A stretch of DNA of 64,000 bases from Speluncibacter jeojiensis (GTDB lineage Bacteria > Actinomycetota > Actinomycetes > Mycobacteriales > Mycobacteriaceae), in contig NZ_JAAIVF010000001.1 in assembly GCF_029589495.1 (NCBI RefSeq), positions 1,302,001-1,366,000 on the forward strand, given 5' to 3'. Positions 33,260-41,496 of this stretch are shown one piece after another; positions within the stretch are counted from its first letter, which is position 1; each line of letters begins with the position of its first letter. A program made the translations under genes and the position numbers. The notes beneath the pieces are model-generated. The model was not told the DNA's origin, did no database searches, and saw only the letters and a program-made list of their open reading frames with translations.

Positions 33260-34696
33260 CTACCCGACCACCGCGCGCCCGGCGGCCTCACGTCCCGCCA
33301 CCCGGCCGAACGCGAGCGCATCGGCGATGTGGAACCCGCCGTCCTTCGCCCAGCTGTAGGTCGAGCTGATCTCGCCCGCCGCGTACAGCCCGTCGATCGC
33401 CGCGCCGTCGGTGTCGAGCACCCGGGCACGGCCGTCCCGGCGCGGTCCGCCGTTGCTCCAGCCCAGCAGCGGCGCCACGTCGAGAACGTAGAAGGGAGGC
33501 TCGGACACCGGGCCGAGCGTGTCCGGCGACCGCCCGAACTGGTCGTCGCGGCCGTCCGCGCAGGCCCGGTTGTACAGCGCGACAGTGCGTTCGAGCGTGC
33601 CGGGGTCGGCGCCGATCAGCGCCGCCAGCTCGCCGACCGTGTCCGCCCGGCGGATCCATCCGCGCTCGATCTCTGCGGTGTTGTCCGCGCTCCACCGGAA
33701 GTCCTCCATCAGCAGCTTCCAGCCGACCGGCAGGACCTCGCGGGTCGGGCTGAGCGGGCCGGCCGCCCGCATCCGCTCGTCGAAGACCAGATGGAACGGC
33801 CGCAGCGGAAAGTGCTCGTAGGCGCCGCCCCGGCGGATGTGCCCGTGCCGGTTCTGCGCGGTCTCGTCGACGAACCGCCGACCGTCGGGGTCGACGAACA
33901 GGTAGTGGTGGGCTCCCCACAACGCCAGGTACAGGCCCGGCCCCTCGTCGACGCGCATCCCGGTGATCGTCATCATGTTGTCCATGTGCCACAGGTCCGC
34001 CCCGACACGCTGCGCCAACCGGTGGCCGTCGCCGGTCGCGTGCGGCGAGCCCCAGATCGGCGGGTCGGTCAGCCGCAGGTAGTCGCGCACCATCGCCGGG
34101 TTCGCCGCGAACCCGCCGGTGGCCAGCACCACCCCGCCGCGAGCCCCGATGCGGCGACCGTCGGCCGTCTGCACACCCGTCACACCGGTCTGGTCGGTGA
34201 CCAACTCGTGGGCCGGGGTGGCGTAGCGGATCTCGATGCCGTGCTCGGCGACGGCCCCGGCGAGGAAGTCGTACAGCAGGCCCTCGCCCATCCGTCCTCC
34301 GACGGTGTCCATTCCGGCATAGCAGTCGCTGCCGTCGGCGTCGAGGTATTCCGCTTCGGTGTGGTACTGCGCGCTCTGGCCGACCGGCGCGCCGAGCGCG
34401 CGCATCCAGTCCGAGTTCCGTGCGGTCTCGACCGCCCAGGTCTCGACGACGTCCTCGGCGACCGGATACGGCCCGCACAGCGCCCGCAGGAACACCTTGG
34501 ACCGCTCCGGGTCGCGGTTGATGAACCATCCGGAGCCGGACACCCGGGTGTTGCCGCCTGCCGTCGACTCATCGGCCTTGTCCAGCACCAGCACCCGCGC
34601 ACCGGACTGCCGTGCGCCGAGTGCCGCGGCGGCGCCGGCCGCCCCGGCGCCCAGGACCACCACGTCGAATTCCTCGTCGAACCCCTTGCCGCCCAT
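33260..34696 (-). CDS. FAD-dependent oxidoreductase (fumarate reductase/KstD-like)
   Basis: This 478-residue flavoprotein has the N-terminal FAD motif VVVLGAGAAGAAAALGARQSG, followed by ADESTAGGNTRVSGSGWFIN. The C-terminal FAD motif is IDGLYAAGEISSTYSW, then GGFHIADALAFGRVAGREAA. The family contains ketosteroid dehydrogenases, fumarate reductases and tricarballylate dehydrogenases; the catalytic residues were not resolved by eye, so the substrate is open. The ATG has GAAAGGG seven bases upstream. It converges with a methyltransferase gene. Confidence 0.85.
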   Translation of the reverse strand: MGGKGFDEEFDVVVLGAGAAGAAAALGARQSGARVLVLDKADESTAGGNTRVSGSGWFINRDPERSKVFLRALCGPYPVAEDVVETWAVETARNSDWMRALGAPVGQSAQYHTEAEYLDADGSDCYAGMDTVGGRMGEGLLYDFLAGAVAEHGIEIRYATPAHELVTDQTGVTGVQTADGRRIGARGGVVLATGGFAANPAMVRDYLRLTDPPIWGSPHATGDGHRLAQRVGADLWHMDNMMTITGMRVDEGPGLYLALWGAHHYLFVDPDGRRFVDETAQNRHGHIRRGGAYEHFPLRPFHLVFDERMRAAGPLSPTREVLPVGWKLLMEDFRWSADNTAEIERGWIRRADTVGELAALIGADPGTLERTVALYNRACADGRDDQFGRSPDTLGPVSEPPFYVLDVAPLLGWSNGGPRRDGRARVLDTDGAAIDGLYAAGEISSTYSWAKDGGFHIADALAFGRVAGREAAGRAVVG

Positions 34697-34974
34697 GTCG
34701 AGTCCCTTTCGCCGGCCCGCCGGTCTGCCTTCGGTCCCCGCCATCGTGTGCGCGGCGGGCACAGAGGATCAGCAGTTCTCCCGATCAGCGGGAACCGTCG
34801 ATGCAGCCGTGCCGGTGGGCGAATTCAGGCCTGTATCCGCATTTCTCGCGTCACGACTAGACACGGCTAGATTCCCGTAGCGTCGGTGTGCGGTAATTGC
34901 TCCGTATCGACCACTCGGCCGCCCGAACAGGGGCACCATGAAGACACCTGTAATCCGAGCCGAGGGACAAGGTC

Positions 34975-35295
34975 ATGCCCAAGTATCTGTGGCAGGTCAC
35001 CTACACCGCCGAGGGCGCGAGCGGCCTGCTCGCCGAGGGCGGCAGCGCACGGCGCGACGCCCTCACCGCGATGGTCGAGAGCGTCGGCGGCACGGTCGAG
35101 AGCTGCCACTACGGCTTCGGCGGTCACGACCTGTATGTGATCGGATCCGCGCCCGACGACGTCGCAGCGGCATCGTTGAGCATCCGCACCGCAGCCAGTG
35201 GCGCCGCCCGGACCCACACCGTCTCGCTGCTGACGCCCGAACAGGTCGACGACGCCGCGCAGCGGACCGCCGACTACCGCCCACCTGGCCGGTGA
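34975..35295 (+). CDS. GYD-domain protein
   Basis: This 106-residue protein has the GYD-family pattern (MPKYLWQVTYTAEGASGLLA; SCHYGFGGHDLYVIGSAPDD). The domain is a small ferredoxin-like fold of unknown role, found widely in actinobacteria. It overlaps the next gene as GTGA, which would couple a cytosolic protein to a secreted one. Confidence 0.8.
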   Translation: MPKYLWQVTYTAEGASGLLAEGGSARRDALTAMVESVGGTVESCHYGFGGHDLYVIGSAPDDVAAASLSIRTAASGAARTHTVSLLTPEQVDDAAQRTADYRPPGR

Positions 35296-36251
35296 GGCAC
35301 TTGCCGGCGGGTCGAAGTACCTGGCTCACAGCCGCATTCGCCATGGTGACCGCTGGTGGAGCGCTGGTCGCCCCTGCCACCGCCGCGGCGGGCCGGCCCG
35401 CACCGGCCTGCACGCTCGACGCGGGCGCGGGGCTCGTCACCTGCACGTACCACGCGATCCGGGCCGAACAGGTCCTGGAGATTCCGGCCGGGGTCGACAC
35501 CGTGCACGTCGTCGCCGTCGGCGGCGCCGGAGCGCCCGGTGCCGGCCCGGAGATCGCCTCACGGGGCGGAGCGGGCGGTCTGGGCGCGATGGTGACCGGC
35601 GATGTCCCGGTCGCGGGGATGCACACGCTGTACATAGAGATCGGCGGCAACGGCGTTGACGGCGGCTGGCCGAACAGTGGCGATTCCGGGCAGGCAGGCG
35701 GTGACGGCGGGGGCTCCTCGGACGTGCGGACTGTCTCGGCGACCCACCCGACCTCCACCTCGACCCGCCTGTTGGTCGCGGCGGGCGGCGGCGGGGGCGG
35801 CGGCGGAATCGGTGGCGGTGCGGGCGGAGCGGGCGGAGCCGCGGGCCAACCCGGCTCGCCCGGAATTCCGAGTCCCGCCGGGGACGTCCCGGGCGGCGGC
35901 GGCGCGGCCGCCACGACCACCGGCGGCATCCTGCCGGATCCGGGCGGAGCAGGGTCTGCGTGGATCGGCGGAAACGGTGCGGCGGCGCTCGGCGGCGGGG
36001 GCGGCGGCGGGCTGTTCGGCGGCGGCGGAGGCGGAGCGGGACGCGGCGGCAGCAACGCGGCCGACTCCGGCGGCGGTGGGGGCGGTGGATCCTCGCTGGT
36101 CCCGGCCGGCGGCACCCTCGCGCCGGCCGGGCCGGGCAGGCAACCGCAGATCGTGGTCACCTATCGGTCGACGACGCCCCCGTGCACGCTGACCGGTCCC
36201 GCCGCGGTGCTGTGCGGCACCAACCTGCCGTTCACCCGGTCGCCTCGCTAG
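35292..36251 (+). CDS. Secreted glycine-rich protein
   Basis: This 319-residue protein starts at a GTG that overlaps the GYD stop. A signal peptide is seen (WLTAAFAMVTAGGALVAPAT ending in AAAG). The mature part opens with CTLDAGAGLVTCTYHA and VDTVHVVAVGGAGAPG, then long glycine runs (GGGGGGGGIGGGAGGAGG), as in the Gly_rich family PF12810, and ends with a Thr/Pro/Cys segment. It is probably a surface or matrix protein. It is not a PE_PGRS protein, as it lacks a PE domain. Confidence 0.8.
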   Translation: MRHLPAGRSTWLTAAFAMVTAGGALVAPATAAAGRPAPACTLDAGAGLVTCTYHAIRAEQVLEIPAGVDTVHVVAVGGAGAPGAGPEIASRGGAGGLGAMVTGDVPVAGMHTLYIEIGGNGVDGGWPNSGDSGQAGGDGGGSSDVRTVSATHPTSTSTRLLVAAGGGGGGGGIGGGAGGAGGAAGQPGSPGIPSPAGDVPGGGGAAATTTGGILPDPGGAGSAWIGGNGAAALGGGGGGGLFGGGGGGAGRGGSNAADSGGGGGGGSSLVPAGGTLAPAGPGRQPQIVVTYRSTTPPCTLTGPAAVLCGTNLPFTRSPR

Positions 36252-36622
36252 CGGCCGCGCAGCTGATCGATCTCGCGGCGCTCCCGCTTTGTCGGCCTGC
36301 CCGCACCCCGGTCGCGCCGGGGAGCAGCCATCTGGATCTCCGTCGGCGGGGGCGGCGGGCTGTGGTCGACCAGGCATTCGGCCGCGATCGCCGGGCCGAC
36401 GCGCTTGCTGATGGTTTTGGTGACCTCGACGATCCGCTCGTGCCCGGCGCCGCGTACCCGCACCTCGTCACCGGCGCGCACCGGTTGTGCCGGTTTGGCG
36501 GTCGAACCGTTGACCCGCACATGACCGGATCGGCACGCGGCCGCGGCGGCCGACCGCGTCTTGAACAGACGCACGGCCCAGGTCCAGCTGTCCACGCGTA
36601 CGGTGTCGGTCCCGGTCGTCAC
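36248..36622 (-). CDS. S4-domain RNA-binding protein (Hsp15-like)
   Basis: This 124-residue protein has an S4 domain: VRVDSWTWAVRLFKTRSAAA, then ACRSGHVRVNGSTAKPAQPV. It resembles HslR/Hsp15, which binds 50S subunits carrying stalled nascent chains. The C-terminal tail is basic (RPTKRERREIDQLRGR). It converges with the glycine-rich gene and overlaps it by 4 bp. Confidence 0.88.
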   Translation of the reverse strand: MTTGTDTVRVDSWTWAVRLFKTRSAAAAACRSGHVRVNGSTAKPAQPVRAGDEVRVRGAGHERIVEVTKTISKRVGPAIAAECLVDHSPPPPPTEIQMAAPRRDRGAGRPTKRERREIDQLRGR

Positions 36623-36637
36623 GCCGCCAGGCTACCG

Positions 36638-37312
36638 TCATCGACCGAGCGGGTCCGCCTCCATGACCTTGAGGAAGTTCTCTACTGCCGGTTGCGCTTT
36701 CGGGTTGCCCTTCTGGACACCGACGACCAGCCCGGTCGCCGCCCCGATCCCAGTGCCGAGGATGCATCCGGCCATGAAGTTCGGGAAGATCGACACACAG
36801 CCGACCACGCTGCCGAGATTGGCGCCGATCATCACGGACATCAGTCCGCCGTTGGCGAATCCCTTGGTGACCTCGTTCGCCGCTTCGACGAAGGCCGTGC
36901 GCTTCGCCTCGTCGTGCGGCCAGGCCGTCTGCGCGACGTCGGTCGCCGTCGGCAGCAGTTGCGGTCCCCCCGGCTGCCCGGGCAGCTTCGGCGGGGTCAA
37001 CTGCGGTAGCTGCGGCAGCGCGGGCGGCGTCACCGCCGGGAGCGCCGGCAATGCGGGCAGGGCGGGCGCGGCGACGGGGGCCACCTGCGGCAGCGCCGGA
37101 AGCTGGGGCGGCGCCGGCAGCGTCGGCGGGGTGAGTGCCGTGGGCACCGGTGCCGCCGCCAGGTCCGGCAGCTGGGGAAGCGGCGGGAGCGACACATGCG
37201 GGAGTTGTGGGAGCGGAACCGGAGGCGGGGTGTCGGCCAGTGCGGTGCCCGCCCCCGACACGAGGGTGGCGAGAACGACGGCGGGCATGACGACGGTCCT
37301 GGTCAGCTTCAT
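36638..37312 (-). CDS. Secreted proline-rich protein
   Basis: This 224-residue protein has a signal peptide (MKLTRTVVMPAVVLATLVSG, cleavage near ALA-D at 26/27) and a proline/leucine-rich middle built of LPxLP-like repeats (residues about 30-115). The C-terminal domain has two cysteines and a glycine-rich hydrophobic patch (GCILGTGIGAATGLVVG). The start at 37312 has GGGGAG four bases upstream; a TTG four codons earlier is less likely. It is probably an envelope protein of unknown function. Confidence 0.8.
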   Translation of the reverse strand: MKLTRTVVMPAVVLATLVSGAGTALADTPPPVPLPQLPHVSLPPLPQLPDLAAAPVPTALTPPTLPAPPQLPALPQVAPVAAPALPALPALPAVTPPALPQLPQLTPPKLPGQPGGPQLLPTATDVAQTAWPHDEAKRTAFVEAANEVTKGFANGGLMSVMIGANLGSVVGCVSIFPNFMAGCILGTGIGAATGLVVGVQKGNPKAQPAVENFLKVMEADPLGR

Positions 37313-37491
37313 GAAACTCCCCAAACGGTCGGTGCTGCGAAGTGTCGATCCTCCTGATCCGCGGTTTCCGCCGGCCTCCTCGCCGGAGTCACCGAATCTC
37401 GAATGCGCAAGACTCTACGTCAAATACGGCGTTCTCATGCCGAAACCGGATATGCTCGATGGCTTTTCGACGACGGTCGTTGCACCCCCGG

Positions 37492-37971
37492 TCAGGGCAT
37501 CTCGACGGTCTGGTCGCGCTCGATCTCCGCCATCGCCCGCCGGAGATGCACCGCGAGCGTGCCCGGTGGCGCCAGCACCGCGATGATCGCCAGGGCCGCC
37601 GTGATGCACTCCGCGGGCGTCGACTCGGCGGGCTCGCCCACCCCCAGCGCCCCGGTCAACACCTCGGCCACCGCGGGAAGCGGGACGGGCACAGGCACTC
37701 CCGACATGCTCGTGAGCACATCTTGAACATCGTTGCCGGACAACCCGTCCGGATGCGCCTGTTCGAGCAACGCCCGCACGGTCGACGAGTGCAGCAACCC
37801 GACCCGCTCGGTCGCCTGCGCGGCGAGTTCGGTGACGGAGTCGGCCAGCGCCACGGCGTCACCGGCCCGCAGCGCCGCGACCCCGAGGTCGGTCTGCTCG
37901 GCGATCTCACGCGCCACGATCGGCCAATGCCCGGGCCAGGTCGACACGTCCGGTCCTCCCTTCGGATCCAT
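37492..37971 (-). CDS. Helical hypothetical protein
   Basis: This 159-residue protein starts with MDPKGGPDVSTWPGHWPIVA. Its body is predicted helical (IAEQTDLGVAALRAGDAVAL), followed by a proline-rich linker and a second helical part (ECITAALAIIAVLAPPGTLA). No motif is recognised. The upstream 66 residues of the open frame overlap the YchJ gene and were dropped. Confidence 0.55.
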   Translation of the reverse strand: MDPKGGPDVSTWPGHWPIVAREIAEQTDLGVAALRAGDAVALADSVTELAAQATERVGLLHSSTVRALLEQAHPDGLSGNDVQDVLTSMSGVPVPVPLPAVAEVLTGALGVGEPAESTPAECITAALAIIAVLAPPGTLAVHLRRAMAEIERDQTVEMP

Positions 37972-38023
37972 CACTGTTTCCCGGATGATCGCACCGGCCA
38001 CCGACAGCCGCCGGATCGGTTCG

Positions 38024-38416
38024 TCAATCCTCGAGGTGCACGCCGTCCAGATAGACCCACCGTCCCTCGTCGCGGACGAACCTGCTGCGTTCGTGCAGCA
38101 CTCCCGGCCGGCCCCCGAACCGGTAGTGGGCGCGGAATTCGACCGTCCCCTCCTGGTCGAGCAGCCCACCGCGGGCGTGGCCGACGATGTCGAGGCGGCG
38201 CCACTGCTGCGCGGGGTCCAGGTCGAGGTCCGCAGGCCGGGTCGCGGGATGCCAGGTCGTCAGCAGGTGGTCGGTCGCACCGACGGCGAAGGCCGTGTAG
38301 CGCGACCGCATCAACTGAACCGCGGTCGGCGCCGCCTGCCCGCCGTCGACGAAACGTCCGCAACACGCCGAATAGGTGTCACCGGACAGGCAGGGGCAGC
38401 GGGCATCGGGATTCAT
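38024..38416 (-). CDS. YchJ-family SEC-C motif protein
   Basis: This 130-residue protein starts with the zinc-binding SEC-C motif (CPCLSGDTYSACCGRF), followed by APTAVQLMRSRYTAFAVGAT and the YchJ-type body (TVEFRAHYRFGG; ERSRFVRDEGRWVYLDG). The family is widespread and of unknown function. The ATG at 38416 removes a non-conserved upstream part of the open frame. Confidence 0.9.
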   Translation of the reverse strand: MNPDARCPCLSGDTYSACCGRFVDGGQAAPTAVQLMRSRYTAFAVGATDHLLTTWHPATRPADLDLDPAQQWRRLDIVGHARGGLLDQEGTVEFRAHYRFGGRPGVLHERSRFVRDEGRWVYLDGVHLED

Positions 38417-38478
38417 GCACCGATTATCTGTGCCGCCCGGCGCCGCCACGATCGGCCCGTTCGCCGTACGGTCCGACC

Positions 38479-39171
38479 ATGGACGACGCGAACCCGATGG
38501 GCGCCGACACGGAACCGATCACCACTGCCGACGTGCACGGCTTCGTGCACCGGCCGGCGGGCCCGGCGATCGCGGGGCTGGCCCTGACGCACGGCGCGGG
38601 CGGCAACTGCGAAGCGCCCCTGCTACGGAAGGTCGCGTCGACGTTCTGCGCCGCCGGCGTGCTGGTTGTGCGCTTCGATCTGCCGTTCCGCGTCCGCCGG
38701 GCGAGTGGGCCCCCGCAGCCCTCACGTGCCGGCGAGGACCGCGCCGGGATCGTGGCCGCGGCCGCACTGACGCGCCGCTGGGCGCCGGGGCCGCTGCTGC
38801 TGGCCGGACACTCGTACGGCGGGCGGCAGATCAGCATGGCCGCGGCCGAGGATCCGGCGCTGGCCGACGGGCTGATGCTGTTGTCGTATCCGCTGCATCC
38901 GCCGGGCAAACCGGATCGCCTCCGGACCGAGCACCTGCCCGACCTGCGCACGCCGACGGTGTTCGTGCACGGCACCCGCGATCCATTCGGCACCCCCGAG
39001 GAACTCGGCCGGGCGCTGGCCGCCGTGCCCGCACCGACCCGCCTCGTCACGATCGACGGCGCCGGACACGACCTCCGCGGACGCTCCGTCACCGGCGCCG
39101 CCGCCACGGCCGAGGCCGCGCTGGCCGGGGCGATAGGACTGTTCGGACCGGGCCCCGCCGAAAGATCATGA
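38479..39171 (+). CDS. Alpha/beta hydrolase (KANL3/Tex30-like)
   Basis: This 230-residue protein has the family opening ALTHGAGGNCEAPLLRKVA, the nucleophile elbow LLAGHSYGGRQISM (serine in GHSYGG), the aspartate region VHGTRDPFGTPEEL and a histidine in DGAGHDLRG. It is a serine hydrolase of unknown substrate. It is divergent from the YchJ gene. Confidence 0.85.
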   Translation: MDDANPMGADTEPITTADVHGFVHRPAGPAIAGLALTHGAGGNCEAPLLRKVASTFCAAGVLVVRFDLPFRVRRASGPPQPSRAGEDRAGIVAAAALTRRWAPGPLLLAGHSYGGRQISMAAAEDPALADGLMLLSYPLHPPGKPDRLRTEHLPDLRTPTVFVHGTRDPFGTPEELGRALAAVPAPTRLVTIDGAGHDLRGRSVTGAAATAEAALAGAIGLFGPGPAERS

Positions 39172-39202
39172 CAATTTGTGCCAAAAAACAATGGCATTCG
39201 AC

Positions 39203-39216
39203 TGGAACACGTTCTA
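39203..39216. promoter_or_regulatory. KstR-like operator upstream of the HSD-like gene
   Basis: TGGAACACGTTCTA fits the KstR consensus TNNAACNNGTTNNA at every fixed position. A -10-like TAACAT begins at 39215 and overlaps its end. The gene starts 105 bp downstream, leaving a leader of roughly 90 bases. Confidence 0.75.
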
Positions 39217-39320
39217 ACATCGAAGGCATCGGTCGACGGGCCGATGCCCCCAATACGCCTCCGGCCAGGAGCGATGCTCCGACCTGACGGGTCAGGCCGA
39301 AACCGAGTGGAGTTCTCGTA

Positions 39321-40298
39321 ATGAAGGTTGCAGTCACCGGAGCCGCCGGATTCGTCGGCACCAACCTGCTCAATCTGCTGGTCGAGCAGGGACACCAGGT
39401 CACCGCGATCGACCGGGTGCGCAGCGAGTACGCACCCACTGCCGGCGTCACCTGGGTCGAGGGCAACGTGCTCGACCCCACCTCCATGGAGCAGGCACTC
39501 GAGGGCGCGGAGGTCGTGTACCACCTGGTCGCGATGATCACGCTCAAGCAGAACGACGACCTCGCGTGGCGCTTGAACACCGAGGGTGTGCGCATCACCG
39601 CCGAGGCCGCACTGAAGGTCGGTGTGCGGCGCTTCGTGCACTGCAGCTCCATCCACTCGTTCGACCAGTACAACTGCGGCGGCTTCATCGACGAGACCAC
39701 CTCGCGTTCCGTCGACCCCTCGCTGCCGGTCTACGACCGCTCCAAGTGGGCGGGCGAGATCGAGCTGCGCAAGGTGATCGACGCCGGGCTGGACGCGGTC
39801 ATCTGCAACCCGACCGGCGTCTACGGTCCCGTCGACCACGGCCCGTCCCGCATCAACGGCATGCTGCGCGACTCCGCCCGCGGGCGCGTGCCCGCGGTCA
39901 TCGAGGGCGGCTTCGACTTCGTCGACGTCCGTGATGTCGTCGCCGGCCTGACCGCCGCCGCCGAGAAGGGCCGCACCGGCGAGAACTACCTGCTCACCGG
40001 CCAGATGCTCTCGATGCTCGAGGCCTTCCGCATCGCCGCCCGCGTCGCCGGCCGCCGCGGCCCCCTCTATGCCTTCCCGATGAAGATCATCGAGGCGATC
40101 CTCCCGGTCGCCGAGCCGATCGCGAGCGCCTTCGGTTCCGACGTCGTCTCGCGGGCCGCGATGGGCTCGCTGATCGCTTCGCCGGTCGTCAGCGGAGACA
40201 AGGCCCGCACCGAGATCGGCTACACCTCGCGCCCGGCCGCCGAGACCATCCGCGACCTGGTCTCGTTCTTCGTCGAATCGGGCCAGCTGAGCCGCTGA
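39321..40298 (+). CDS. NAD-dependent epimerase/3-beta-HSD-like dehydrogenase
   Basis: This 325-residue short-chain enzyme has the NAD motif GAAGFVG (residues 7-13), the catalytic YxxxK as YDRSK (Y138, K142) and serines in VHCSSIHSF. It resembles 3-beta-hydroxysteroid dehydrogenase/isomerases and sterol C4-decarboxylases, and is shorter than mycobacterial 3-beta-HSD. A KstR-like box overlaps its promoter, so a sterol substrate is plausible. A strong hairpin terminator follows 15 bp after the stop. Confidence 0.88.
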   Translation: MKVAVTGAAGFVGTNLLNLLVEQGHQVTAIDRVRSEYAPTAGVTWVEGNVLDPTSMEQALEGAEVVYHLVAMITLKQNDDLAWRLNTEGVRITAEAALKVGVRRFVHCSSIHSFDQYNCGGFIDETTSRSVDPSLPVYDRSKWAGEIELRKVIDAGLDAVICNPTGVYGPVDHGPSRINGMLRDSARGRVPAVIEGGFDFVDVRDVVAGLTAAAEKGRTGENYLLTGQMLSMLEAFRIAARVAGRRGPLYAFPMKIIEAILPVAEPIASAFGSDVVSRAAMGSLIASPVVSGDKARTEIGYTSRPAAETIRDLVSFFVESGQLSR

Positions 40299-40312
40299 GC
40301 CACCGACCGAGT

Positions 40313-40346
40313 CGAGCCGCCCGCGGAGAGGTCCGCGGGCGGCTCG
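40313..40346 (+). terminator. Terminator after the HSD-like gene
   Basis: A perfect 15-bp stem with a 4-base GAGG loop (CGAGCCGCCCGCGGA paired with its complement) starts 15 bp after the stop. It may also serve the convergent gene at 40381. Confidence 0.8.
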
Positions 40347-40380
40347 CACGGTCGTCCGTCGTCGTCAGTCACCCGCCGGA

Positions 40381-40731
40381 TCAGCGCGGGGCACGGGCGA
40401 TCGTGGCAATGGCCTGGTGGTGGGTTCCCAGGCGGTTCGCGAGGTTGCGCATGGGGCCGCCGAGCATCGTCTGGGCGACGCCCGAGAGCTCGAACATGAT
40501 CCGGCGCGACCCGTTCACCCCGACCGTGGCCACCGCGAGCGAACCGGCGGTCGGCGGGTCGAGCACGAACGTGTGCCGCTCCCCCTCCCGGCCGATCCCC
40601 TCGGTGTGCGTGCGGGTGATCTCCATCCCGTGTACACGCAACTCCGTGTGGATCTCGTCGAGCGTCATCATCGCGAGGGCCTCGATCGGGGTGCGGGTGT
40701 GCGGCGCGGAGGCGACGGTGAGTCGGAGCAT
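40381..40731 (-). CDS. Hypothetical protein
   Basis: This 116-residue protein (MLRLTVASAPHTRTPIEALA) has alternating strands and helices (THTEGIGREGERHTFVLDPP; GSRRIMFELSGVAQTML) and no motif I know. The start at 40731 is chosen because the longer frame adds 54 residues of non-coding character. It converges with the HSD-like gene. Confidence 0.5.
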   Translation of the reverse strand: MLRLTVASAPHTRTPIEALAMMTLDEIHTELRVHGMEITRTHTEGIGREGERHTFVLDPPTAGSLAVATVGVNGSRRIMFELSGVAQTMLGGPMRNLANRLGTHHQAIATIARAPR

Positions 40732-40969
40732 GGGCCGAGTATGAACCCGCGAGGTCCCCGTTGTGACCCAGGCCACTCGAACTTCGGACAAGGTCACAAC
40801 GGCCGGACCCGCGCAGTTGTGAAGGTCCCTACCGTGCCGCCGGGCGAGCGCATCAGCCCTGCTCAGTGCCCAAATCGATAGACATGCGTACAAAATTCGC
40901 GAACCGGTGCGGCGCGACTTCCGGCCACCGGGACGAGCCCGGCCACCGGGACCGTCGATGGTGTAATAC

Positions 40970-40983
40970 TGAAACCCGTTCTA
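40970..40983. promoter_or_regulatory. KstR-like operator upstream of DUF35-thiolase operon
   Basis: TGAAACCCGTTCTA fits TNNAACNNGTTNNA at every fixed position. A -10-like TACCTT begins at 40982. The operon starts 64 bp downstream. Confidence 0.75.
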
Positions 40984-41046
40984 CCTTGCCGCGCGACGGT
41001 CGACCCCGCCGCACGCATCAAGGCTCGACGACCAGATGAGGTTTGC

Positions 41047-41496
41047 ATGAGTGACACCGCGACCCCGGCCGTGGACGGTTGGTTCACGACCGGTCCGGCG
41101 CCCGCACTGATCGGCACGAGCTGCCGTTCGTGCGGCAATGTCTCGTTCCCGCGGGAGACGACGTTCTGTAAGAACCCGAGCTGCTCGAGCGAGGAATTCG
41201 ACGACGTCGAGCTGTCCCGCCGCGGCACGGTGTGGTCCTACACCGACGCGCAGTACAAGCCGCCGGCCCCGTACATCGCCCAGACCGATCCGTACGTGCC
41301 ATTCGCGCTGGCCGCCGTCGAGCTGCCGGAGGGCCTGGTCGTGCTCGGCCAGGTCGCCGCCGGCTACGGCGTCGCCGACCTGAAGGTGGGCAACCCCGTC
41401 GAGCTGGTCGTCGAGACCCTCTACATCGACGAGACCGGAGACCGCAGCATCTGGCGCTGGAAGCCGGTCGCAGCAGAGAACGAGGCCCAGGCATGA
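41047..41496 (+). CDS. DUF35 OB-fold/zinc ribbon protein, thiolase partner
   Basis: This 149-residue protein has a zinc ribbon (SCRSCGNVSFPRETTFC, then NPSCSSEEF, with the cysteine pairs) followed by an OB-fold (GTVWSYTDAQYKPPAPYI; GLVVLGQVAAGYG). Such DUF35 proteins pair with SCP-x-type thiolases or aldolases in sterol degradation and polyketide chemistry. Its stop overlaps the thiolase start as ATGA, and a KstR-like box lies upstream, as with the mycobacterial Rv3521-Rv3522 pair. Confidence 0.9.
   Translation: MSDTATPAVDGWFTTGPAPALIGTSCRSCGNVSFPRETTFCKNPSCSSEEFDDVELSRRGTVWSYTDAQYKPPAPYIAQTDPYVPFALAAVELPEGLVVLGQVAAGYGVADLKVGNPVELVVETLYIDETGDRSIWRWKPVAAENEAQA

Noticed and set aside
35292-36251. 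PE_PGRS-type protein
   Set aside because: The glycine runs resemble it, but there is no PE domain and there is a normal signal peptide.
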